A stretch of 64,000 nucleotides of DNA from Bacteroidetes bacterium GWF2_38_335 (GTDB lineage: Bacteria; Bacteroidota; Bacteroidia; Bacteroidales; GWF2-38-335), in the NCBI GenBank assembly GCA_001769535.1, contig MEOH01000005.1, positions 1-64,000 on the forward strand, given 5' to 3'. Below are positions 32,791 to 40,023 of the stretch, one piece after another. Position 1 is the stretch's first letter. Each line of letters begins with the position of its first letter. The notes under the pieces were generated by a model. The model did no database searches. It was given only the letters and a program-made list of their open reading frames with translations, and was not told where the DNA came from. The position numbers and the translations under genes were made by a program.

Positions 32791-34371
32791 ATGAATCTTT
32801 ATTCTGAGAAATTACACGACAGGATTTACATCATTTGCCTTACGGTTTTTGCCATCGTATTGCCCCTGTCTAATTTTATTACTACCGTTAATCTGGTTCT
32901 GATTGTTGTTAACTGGATCATTGGGGGGAGTTTTAGAAAAAAAATGAAAGTACTTTCTGAAAGAAAAGGCATCTTAATTTTTCTTCTTTTGTTTGTAATC
33001 CACCTCATTTGGCTTTTTAATACCAATGACTTTAATTATGCGTTTAATGATATTAAGGTGAAACTACCGTTGTTTTTTCTGCCTCTGGTTGTTGGAACTT
33101 CTGTTAGTCTGGACTTTAATGATATTCGCCGTGTTATTTACGCTCTCACTGTGGGATGTATCGTCGCTTCTATGGTTTCAATCTGGTATTATACCGGTCT
33201 TTCAGGAAAAGTAATTTATGATACCCGCGATATTTCTGTTTTTATGTCGCACATCAGGTTTTCTCTTATCATTAACTTTTCCTTTTTTGCTCTTCTTTAT
33301 CTGGCTTTGAAAAAGAATACCGGTCTGCCTCAGCGTGAGAAATTGTTTGTTATTATTGCTGCCCTGTGGCTGTTTATATTTCTTTTTATCCTGAAATCAT
33401 TCACCGGATTTTTTGTGCTTTTTTTTACCGGTTTTATGATTATTCTCATACTTACTTCAAAACAAAAATCAAGAATAATACAACTGCTTCTCCTCTTGCT
33501 TTTATTAGCCATTCCCATGATTCCCGGGTTATATCTGAAAAATCGACTGGATGATTTTTATGAAACCGAAATAACCGAGGATTTGTCAAAACTTGACAGC
33601 CTTACCGATGAGGGAAATGTTTACCTGAGGGAAATAAACCCATATCGTATTGAAAATGGTCATTATGTTGATATATACTTGTGTGAGGATGAGATGAGAC
33701 CTGCCTGGAATAAAAGAAGCAAACTTGATTATGATGGTAAGGATCTCAATTCGGGTGACTTAAAATTTACTCTGATCAGATATCTCACCTCTTTGGGTTT
33801 GAAAAAGGACGGGGTTTCTGTAAGAAGTCTTTCTGAACAGGATATAAAAAACGTTGAAAACGGAGTGGCTAATTATAAGTATCCCGATCCCTTAAGTTTG
33901 AATGCAAGGGTTTATCAGGTTATCTGGCAAATCGATGCATATATGAGAGGTGGATCACCCGATGGCCATTCAATTACACAAAGACTTGAATATTTAAAAG
34001 CTTCACGCAATATTATATATACAAATTTTTGGATCGGTGTGGGTACCGGCGATCTTAAAATTGCTTTTAAAACTGAATATGAAAAAATGGGGAGCAGTTT
34101 AAAAGAAAAATTTCGCTTGCGAGCACATAATCAGTTTGTTACATTTTGGATTGCTTTCGGCCTCATTGGGTTTCTGATTTGTATTTTTGCCTTGATGGCT
34201 CCTGTTGTAACCGAAAGAAAGTACAAAGACTATTTTTTCTTGGTCTTTATTGTGATTGCAATTTTGTCAATGCTTAATGAAGATACACTTGAAGGTCAGG
34301 CCGGAGTTGCATTCTTTTCATATCTTTATTCTATATTTGTCTTTGGGAAAAAAGACAACCATCGTTTATAA
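32791..34371 (+). CDS. Second O-antigen polymerase/ligase-like membrane protein
   Basis: The protein has 526 residues with about 11 transmembrane helices: eight in the first 250 residues, then a large extracytoplasmic region (about 255-425), then three more. Wzy_C features are the short ISVFMSHIRFSL segment, SFTGFFVL and, after the large loop, IIYTNFWIGVGTGDLKIAF and RAHNQFVTFWIAFGLIGF. The loop is longer than usual and has no recognisable domain. Its partner glycan is unknown; it lies apart from the wzz operon. It heads a plus-strand run with a deaminase, a glycosylase and miaA, with only 14 bp to the next start. Confidence 0.82.
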   Translation: MNLYSEKLHDRIYIICLTVFAIVLPLSNFITTVNLVLIVVNWIIGGSFRKKMKVLSERKGILIFLLLFVIHLIWLFNTNDFNYAFNDIKVKLPLFFLPLVVGTSVSLDFNDIRRVIYALTVGCIVASMVSIWYYTGLSGKVIYDTRDISVFMSHIRFSLIINFSFFALLYLALKKNTGLPQREKLFVIIAALWLFIFLFILKSFTGFFVLFFTGFMIILILTSKQKSRIIQLLLLLLLLAIPMIPGLYLKNRLDDFYETEITEDLSKLDSLTDEGNVYLREINPYRIENGHYVDIYLCEDEMRPAWNKRSKLDYDGKDLNSGDLKFTLIRYLTSLGLKKDGVSVRSLSEQDIKNVENGVANYKYPDPLSLNARVYQVIWQIDAYMRGGSPDGHSITQRLEYLKASRNIIYTNFWIGVGTGDLKIAFKTEYEKMGSSLKEKFRLRAHNQFVTFWIAFGLIGFLICIFALMAPVVTERKYKDYFFLVFIVIAILSMLNEDTLEGQAGVAFFSYLYSIFVFGKKDNHRL

Positions 34372-34385
34372 CCTATTTGCATACT

Positions 34386-34859
34386 ATGGAAAATTATAAC
34401 GAAAAATTCATGGATGAAGCAGTTCGTCTGTCTGTTGAAAATGTTAAGAAGGGCGGCGGTCCGTTTGGGGCAGTGATTGTAAAAAACGGAAAGATTATAG
34501 CCAGGGGGGTAAATATGGTAACCATGCTGAACGATCCTACCTGCCATGCTGAGGTAACTGCCATCAGGGAAGCTTCAGGAAAACTTAATAATTTTGATCT
34601 TTCGGGATGCGAAATTTACAGTTCATGTGAGCCATGTCCAATGTGCCTGGGTGCAATTTATTGGGCAAGAATTGATAAAATATATTTTGCCAATACGAAG
34701 ACTGATGCCCGCAATATCGGGTTTGACGATTCATTTATTTATGATGAGATGAAAATTCCTGCCGAAAAAAGGAAAATCCCAACTGTAAAAGTAATACACC
34801 AGTCGGCTATTGAAGCTTTTAAAAACTGGGATGAAAAAACAGATAAAACTGAGTATTAA
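34386..34859 (+). CDS. Guanine deaminase-like nucleoside/nucleobase deaminase
   Basis: The protein has 157 residues from ATG 34386; a TTG three codons earlier is less likely. The zinc deaminase motifs are CHAEVTAIREA (His and catalytic Glu) and SSCEPCPMCLGAIYWARI. The context NDPTCHAE and the last segment (YDEMKIP...) resemble bacterial guanine deaminase GuaD rather than tRNA deaminase TadA. It would convert guanine to xanthine in the cytosol. Its stop overlaps the next gene's ATG (TAATG). Confidence 0.88.
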   Translation: MENYNEKFMDEAVRLSVENVKKGGGPFGAVIVKNGKIIARGVNMVTMLNDPTCHAEVTAIREASGKLNNFDLSGCEIYSSCEPCPMCLGAIYWARIDKIYFANTKTDARNIGFDDSFIYDEMKIPAEKRKIPTVKVIHQSAIEAFKNWDEKTDKTEY

Positions 34860-35374
34860 TGAGAATCGGCCGGGATTTTTTTTTAAGAGATGTTTTGGAT
34901 GTCGCTCCGGATTTAATTGGAAAGAAAATTATCAGACTGTTCCCATCGGGCGAGCAAAAGGAATACGTTATCACTGAAACAGAAGCTTATCGGGGAGAAG
35001 AGGATCTTGCATGCCATGCCTGTAAGGGAAGAACTGCCAGGACAGAAGTAATGTACCATGAGGGTGGGGTGTGTTATGTTTATCTGATATACGGAATGCA
35101 CTGGATGCTAAACTTTGTGGTTTCGATAAATGATCATCCTCAGGCAGTATTAATCAGAAGTGTGAAGGGTTTTGAAGGTCCGGGAAGAGCTGCACGTGAA
35201 CTGGGTATTGACAAATCATTTTATGGAGAAAATCTGGTGTCTTCAAAAAGACTTTTTGTTGAAGACGGGAATGAAAAATATGAATATACAAGTCACCCGA
35301 GAATTGGGATTGACTATTCAGGCGAATATTGGAAGAATAAACCCTGGAGATTTGTAATTACCAATAAAATTTGA
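34859..35374 (+). CDS. DNA-3-methyladenine glycosylase (AAG/MPG type)
   Basis: The protein has 171 residues. It removes alkylated purines from DNA by flipping the base. The family markers are VAPDLIGKKII, the active-site region ITETEAYRGEEDLACHA (with the catalytic Glu in TEAY), MYHEGGVCYVYLIYGMHWMLN, QAVLIRSV and the ending RIGIDYSGEYW..KPWRF. It is slightly short but complete. It overlaps both neighbours by 1 and 4 bp, so it is translationally coupled in the deaminase-glycosylase-miaA run. Confidence 0.93.
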   Translation: MRIGRDFFLRDVLDVAPDLIGKKIIRLFPSGEQKEYVITETEAYRGEEDLACHACKGRTARTEVMYHEGGVCYVYLIYGMHWMLNFVVSINDHPQAVLIRSVKGFEGPGRAARELGIDKSFYGENLVSSKRLFVEDGNEKYEYTSHPRIGIDYSGEYWKNKPWRFVITNKI

Positions 35375-36273
35375 AAAACAGGCTAATCATAATAACTGGT
35401 CCGACAGGCGTGGGCAAAACAGATCTGAGCATTGAAATTGCCAGGATACTGGATACCGAAATTATTTCATGTGATTCAAGACAGTTTTTCAGAGAACTGA
35501 AAATTGGTACAGCGGTGCCCTCAGATGAACAGCTGAAAATCGTTCCGCATCATTTTATAAGACATATATCGGTGTGCGATTACTATAATGCATTTATGTT
35601 TGAAACTGATACGCTTTCTTTGCTCGAAAAACTTTTTAAAAATCATAATTCTGTTTTGATGACCGGAGGATCAGGAATGTACATTGATGCAGTATGTAAT
35701 GGCATTGATGATATTCCGGATGTTGATATGGACCTTAGGGAAGGATTGATAAAAAGGATGAATGAAGAGGGATTGGAAAGCCTTCGATTTGAACTTAAAA
35801 TTTTAGATCCTGAATCATATAATTTCATTGATCTGAAAAACGGACAAAGAATTTTAAGAGCGCTTGAAGTTAGTTTGCAAACGGGAAAGCCATATTCTTC
35901 ATTCAGAAAAGAAACTAAAAAGATAAGGCCTTTTGATATTGTAAAAATAGCTCTAAACAGGGATAGAAATGAACTTTACAGGAGAATTGATCTGAGGGTT
36001 GATCAAATGTTTGATTCGGGTCTGGTTGATGAAGCAAGTGAAGTTTTTTCTTTAAAAGGGACCTATGCATTAAAAACAGTCGGATACCGCGAACTGTTTG
36101 ATTATTTTGATGGAAAAACTTCATTGTCTGAAGCAAAAGATCTGATAAAAAGAAATTCACGACGATATGCTAAAAGACAAATTTCATGGTTGTTAAGAGA
36201 TAAAGAATACAGTTGGTTTCATCCTGATGATTTTGAAGGCATCCAAAACTTTATTGTGGTTACTATGAAGTAA
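35371..36273 (+). CDS. miaA: tRNA dimethylallyltransferase
   Basis: The protein has 300 residues. It adds an isopentenyl group to A37 of tRNAs reading UNN codons. The P-loop IITGPTGVGKTDLSIEIA begins at residue 6, so the TTG at 35371 must be the start; there is no ATG before the loop. Further markers are DSRQFFRELKIGTAVPS, GGSGMYIDAVCNGID, the GQRILRALEV segment and LKTVGYRELFDYF. The TTG overlaps the stop of the preceding gene (TTGA). It ends in a strong bidirectional terminator. Confidence 0.97.
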   Translation: MKNRLIIITGPTGVGKTDLSIEIARILDTEIISCDSRQFFRELKIGTAVPSDEQLKIVPHHFIRHISVCDYYNAFMFETDTLSLLEKLFKNHNSVLMTGGSGMYIDAVCNGIDDIPDVDMDLREGLIKRMNEEGLESLRFELKILDPESYNFIDLKNGQRILRALEVSLQTGKPYSSFRKETKKIRPFDIVKIALNRDRNELYRRIDLRVDQMFDSGLVDEASEVFSLKGTYALKTVGYRELFDYFDGKTSLSEAKDLIKRNSRRYAKRQISWLLRDKEYSWFHPDDFEGIQNFIVVTMK

Positions 36274-36291
36274 TATACAATAAGAGCGGAC

Positions 36292-36328
36292 AAAAAAAAG
36301 GCTGTAATTTAATTTACAGCCTTTTTTT
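36292..36328. terminator. Bidirectional terminator
   Basis: AAAAAAAAGGCTGTAA - TTTAAT - TTACAGCCTTTTTTT. Serves miaA (+) and the convergent sorting-domain protein gene (-). Confidence 0.92.
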
Positions 36329-36343
36329 ATTTAAAAATTATTA

Positions 36344-38215
36344 CTACTTGGCAATAATAACTTTTTTAGTTACTTTATAGTCACCAGCAACAATAGCACA
36401 ATAGTAAACGCCATTGCTTAATGAAGAAGTGTTGATGGTTGAAATGTTTTCACCAGCTACTCTGCTGTTTTCATTCTTTTTCATCAGACTTTTTCCGGTA
36501 ATATCAAAAATTTCAATTGAAACATTTGAATTGTCTTTAAGTTTGTAAGAAATCTGAACCTGAGTGCTTGCAGGATTTGGATATACATTAACACCAAAGA
36601 TGTTGTTTTCAACAATTTCTGAATTAACATATAAACCAGCATCATAACCTTCAAGATTCAATCTGATCATTGGCATTTGAGAAATATAATACCAGGTATC
36701 ACCAATTCTCAAAGCAGTTTCGATATTCCAGTAATGTTCATTTGATTTGTCTTGTCCAATTTCAAGAGTGTCAGTTCCGAAATAAAATTCAACACCAGCG
36801 GTATAATCACCAGCTAAAATGTTAAGTTCGCCTCCAACTTCTTCAATGAAAGGAAGAATGGCCCATCCGCCATTATCTGCTAAATCTGTGGTAATATCAA
36901 ATTCTTCGGTGGTTACAATTGCGTTATTATCAGCGTCAAAAAGATATCCGATCAAGGTTGTTCCGGCTGTTGTTGCAGGGTCAATATAAACGGCAACAGA
37001 ATTAATTGTTGCATCATTAGCTACCCAGTAGTTAACACCCATTACGTCTCCATCAGCACCATCTGAATAGTTGCCCACACCTGAAGATTGGTCGTAGGAA
37101 ATATCTCTTGCATAAACACCTGTTGTAAGTTGGAAGTTTGCAGGAATTAATTCATTATTGCTGCCGTCTTCATCAACCTCATCTGAACTTAATGTTAAAA
37201 CTGCGCTATAATTAAGTGTGCCTGCATCAGGCATAAAACCTAAAACAGAAAAACTATCATTTAATCCGGAAGCCCAGGTAATAACTGTTGAGTCAGCAAC
37301 CCATAATCCTTCATTAACATCAGCGGTCAAAGTCACATTTGACAGGTCGAGAAGACCATTGTTTACCACCATACCTTCATAAGAAACGTACATGATCTGG
37401 TCGGTTGGAACCATTGAGAAATAACCACCATTGGTGTAACCCATGTGAATTTGGTTGTCGAGTAATATTGCATCATACTGGTATGCTTCAATAAATTCAA
37501 CATCGTCAATTTGCCATCCGTAACCGCTACCATACATTCCTTGGCCAGAAACAAGTTCCGGACCGAACCAACGGAATCTTACTTTAACATTAGATTCACC
37601 GGCAACGTAATCGGTAATATTAATCTGATGATCCCTTTCGCCGTATGTATTAACAGTCAGTTCAGGGAATAATAACAATGAAGTAGGCCAGGTTAAACCA
37701 CCATCGGTACTGATTTCAAGGTAAGGCTCGTCACCATTATATTTTTTAAAAATCTGTTTCCATTTTACAAGTACGCCTGAAACGGAACTAAAATCCATGG
37801 TAGGTGTTGTAGCAAATGTATTTGTTTCCTGATAATCACCTGTTAACAAAAAGGTAATACCATCAACATATAACATAGGATCGCCTGAAGTAAATGGAGT
37901 TTCGTCTGCATTGACAAGATCACTGAGGTCGCCCATATAATCTGTCATGTTGGTTGTGGGAGAACCAACCTGATATTCATTGGTTCCAACACCAATTGTT
38001 CCAAATTCCCAACCGGTAACATCTGCAAAATCATAGCTATAGAGAACATCTCCACCTGCTTTGATAGATTTTGTTGGCTGAGCATGCATTTTTGATGTAT
38101 TAAAACCAGTTGCCTTTAATTGAGCTTTAGGCAAATTGTCTTTTGCAGATTGTTTCTGAGCAGAAGAAACAAATACAAAGAGTCCTAATAATAATAAAAG
38201 AGTAATTTTCTTCAT
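36344..38215 (-). CDS. Secreted multi-domain protein with T9SS sorting domain
   Basis: The protein has 623 residues with a signal peptide (about 1-19, ending SSAQ). The first half holds a jelly-roll-like domain of the MAM/cleaved-adhesin kind (VLVKWKQIFKKY..DEPYLEISTDGG, VRFRWFG, GYGWQIDDVEFIEA). The middle is made of beta-rich segments with no catalytic motif. The last 75 residues are a type A sorting domain (GVNVYPNPASTQVQISY... VSIEIFDITGKSL ... to VTKKVIIAK). It should be exported by T9SS and attached at the surface or released. The function is probably adhesion or ligand binding (inference). It has its own promoter and terminator. Confidence 0.9.
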   Translation of the reverse strand: MKKITLLLLLGLFVFVSSAQKQSAKDNLPKAQLKATGFNTSKMHAQPTKSIKAGGDVLYSYDFADVTGWEFGTIGVGTNEYQVGSPTTNMTDYMGDLSDLVNADETPFTSGDPMLYVDGITFLLTGDYQETNTFATTPTMDFSSVSGVLVKWKQIFKKYNGDEPYLEISTDGGLTWPTSLLLFPELTVNTYGERDHQINITDYVAGESNVKVRFRWFGPELVSGQGMYGSGYGWQIDDVEFIEAYQYDAILLDNQIHMGYTNGGYFSMVPTDQIMYVSYEGMVVNNGLLDLSNVTLTADVNEGLWVADSTVITWASGLNDSFSVLGFMPDAGTLNYSAVLTLSSDEVDEDGSNNELIPANFQLTTGVYARDISYDQSSGVGNYSDGADGDVMGVNYWVANDATINSVAVYIDPATTAGTTLIGYLFDADNNAIVTTEEFDITTDLADNGGWAILPFIEEVGGELNILAGDYTAGVEFYFGTDTLEIGQDKSNEHYWNIETALRIGDTWYYISQMPMIRLNLEGYDAGLYVNSEIVENNIFGVNVYPNPASTQVQISYKLKDNSNVSIEIFDITGKSLMKKNENSRVAGENISTINTSSLSNGVYYCAIVAGDYKVTKKVIIAK

Positions 38216-38247
38216 AATGTTAAATTTAAATTTAAGTTAATACCATA

Positions 38248-38277
38248 CAAAATTATAAAAAAAGATGATAAATCAAA
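38248..38277 (-). promoter_or_regulatory. Promoter of the sorting-domain protein gene
   Basis: TAATTTTG (38255-38248) with TTTG (38277-38274) 18 nt upstream on the minus strand. Confidence 0.62.
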
Positions 38278-38330
38278 CTTTTTTTAATAGACTACTTTTT
38301 TTGCTAAAAGGTTGTAAGCAAAATAAAATA

Positions 38331-38370
38331 ATTAGCAAATTAGCAGATTGGCAGATTGGCAGATTAATTG
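38331..38370. repeat. 8-bp tandem array
   Basis: ATTAGCAA, ATTAGCAG, ATTGGCAG, ATTGGCAG, ATTAATTG in direct succession, in the spacer between two divergent promoters. Confidence 0.7.
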
Positions 38371-38418
38371 AATTTGCTGATATGTAAATTGTCTTCATGT
38401 AAAATTAGTGCATTTTTT

Positions 38419-38448
38419 TTTGTAATTAAATATTAATATCTATCTTTG
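38419..38448 (+). promoter_or_regulatory. Promoter of the Crp/Fnr-type gene
   Basis: TTTG (38419-38422) and TATCTTTG (38441-38448) with 18 nt between them. Confidence 0.62.
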
Positions 38449-38481
38449 ATGTTTTAGAACACGTTTTGAAGATAAGATACT

Positions 38482-39183
38482 ATGATTCAGAAAGATAAAA
38501 TTTGTGAAAATTGCATCGATAACCATGATTCTGTTTTTTTCAGTTTGAATGAAAAGGAAAAAGAAATTTTAAAAAAGAATCATTTTTGCCAATTCTACAG
38601 AAAAGGAGATATAATTTTTAAGGAAGGCGATAAGCCAACCGGGCTTTTTTGTTTGGCCAGTGGTAAGGTAAAAATATTTAAGGAAGGAGTCGGAGGTCGC
38701 GAACAGATTGTCAGGATGGCGAAACCCGGAGGTTTTATTGGTTATAGGGCACTGTTTGCTGAAGAAAACTACAATTCATCCTCGGTAGCTCTTGAAGACT
38801 CTTCAGTTCTTGTCATTGATAAGGAAAGTCTGATGAAGATCCTGAAAACAAATCCCGAACTTACCCTTAAGATTATCAAAAAAATGGCAAGTGAACTTGG
38901 CTTTTCAAATAGCCGTACTGTTACACTTACCCAGAAACATATCAGGGGCAGACTTGCTGAGTCACTGTTATTTCTGAAAGAAACTTACGGGTTTGAGGAA
39001 GATGGCTCTACCATTAATGTTTATCTTTCACGTGAAGACATTGCCAACTTGTCGAATATGACAACTTCAAATGCTATAAGAACTTTGTCAACCTTTGCGA
39101 GTGAGGGTATTATAACAATTGACGGAAGGAAAATAAAAATTCTTGATCTTACAAAATTGGAAAGAGTTTCTGATTTGGGTTAA
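38482..39183 (+). CDS. Crp/Fnr family transcription regulator
   Basis: The protein has 233 residues. The cyclic-nucleotide-binding fold occupies about 20-140 (YRKGDIIFKEGDKPTGLFCL, SGKVKIFKEG, GGFIGYRALFAEE). The winged HTH occupies about 155-222 (RGRLAESLLFL, then LSREDIANLSNMTTSNAIRTL). The N-terminus has a CENC pair and one more cysteine at about residue 36. That is fewer than Fnr's four clustered cysteines, so an iron-sulphur sensor is not assured. The effector and targets are unknown. A hairpin terminator follows. Confidence 0.92.
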   Translation: MIQKDKICENCIDNHDSVFFSLNEKEKEILKKNHFCQFYRKGDIIFKEGDKPTGLFCLASGKVKIFKEGVGGREQIVRMAKPGGFIGYRALFAEENYNSSSVALEDSSVLVIDKESLMKILKTNPELTLKIIKKMASELGFSNSRTVTLTQKHIRGRLAESLLFLKETYGFEEDGSTINVYLSREDIANLSNMTTSNAIRTLSTFASEGIITIDGRKIKILDLTKLERVSDLG

Positions 39184-39221
39184 TTGTTTTCTAAGTATAA
39201 TTTTTTACAAATGAATATAAA

Positions 39222-39252
39222 TAAATGGCGGACACTGTCTGCCATTTTATTT
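39222..39252. terminator. Hairpin between convergent genes
   Basis: AAATGGCGGACA pairs with TGTCTGCCATTT (one G-T pair), followed by TTATTTTC. It lies between the Crp/Fnr gene and the glycosyltransferase stop. Confidence 0.72.
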
Positions 39253-39266
39253 TCATACCGGGTTGA

Positions 39267-40022
39267 TTATTTGTTTTTTTGAAGTTCCTTAATTTTCACG
39301 TATTTCAAAAAAGTAGCGTGTGAAGAAATCATGCTGATTATAAAACCGTAATATCCATCTGCAAAACCTGCCCGTCCGAAATAGTCATATAAAAATTTCC
39401 ACAGTGGTTTAATGAGTATTTTAAGGATGTTGCTTCTTTTTCCTTTTTTGTAAGCTGCCAGGGCGGCAATTTTGGTAAACTTGTTAACCTGGTTTATATG
39501 ATCTTCAATTGTGTAATATGAATAATGATAAAGATCGCCTTTAAGATAACCTTGAGTGCACCCCTCGGTCAATTCATACCTGTCGTGTGGATTTTCTCCC
39601 GTCCAACAACCTTTTCGGCTGTCCCACAATCTTAATTTTTTATCAGGATACCATCCGGTGTGTTTTATCCACTTGCCGCAATAATTGGTAAGGCGGTTAA
39701 ATCTGTAGCCTTCGTATTTCCAGTCATTTTTAACCATTAAAATTGAATCCCTGAGTTCGTCAGACAAAGCTTCGTCGGCATCCAGGGAAAGCACATGGGG
39801 GAATCTGGCCTGGGTAATTGCCCAATTTTTTTGCTCAATGTGGCCTTCAAAAGCATGGGTGATAAACCTCACTTCCAGTTTTTTGCAAATTTCTTCGGTG
39901 TGGTCGGTTGAAAAGGAATCAACCACCACAATGTCATCGGCAATTCCGTGTAATGACTTAATGCAGCGCTCAATATTGAGTTCTTCATTGTAGGTTATAA
40001 TGACTGCAGAAATTTGTGGCAT
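39267..40022 (-). CDS. Family 2 glycosyltransferase (WaaE/KdtX-like)
   Basis: The protein has 251 residues. The GT-A start is SAVIITYNEELNIERCI, with DDIVVVDSFSTDHTEEI and the metal-binding LSLDADEALS (about 78-87) as the DxD equivalent. RLWDSRKGCWTGENPHDRYE and the C-terminal segment HINQVNKFTKIAALAAYKKGKR are characteristic of the WaaE-type enzymes that add a sugar to the lipopolysaccharide core. It is cytosolic or membrane-associated. Its ATG lies 2 bp past the stop of murF-alr, with which it is co-transcribed. Confidence 0.9.
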   Translation of the reverse strand: MPQISAVIITYNEELNIERCIKSLHGIADDIVVVDSFSTDHTEEICKKLEVRFITHAFEGHIEQKNWAITQARFPHVLSLDADEALSDELRDSILMVKNDWKYEGYRFNRLTNYCGKWIKHTGWYPDKKLRLWDSRKGCWTGENPHDRYELTEGCTQGYLKGDLYHYSYYTIEDHINQVNKFTKIAALAAYKKGKRSNILKILIKPLWKFLYDYFGRAGFADGYYGFIISMISSHATFLKYVKIKELQKNK

Positions 40023-40023
40023 A

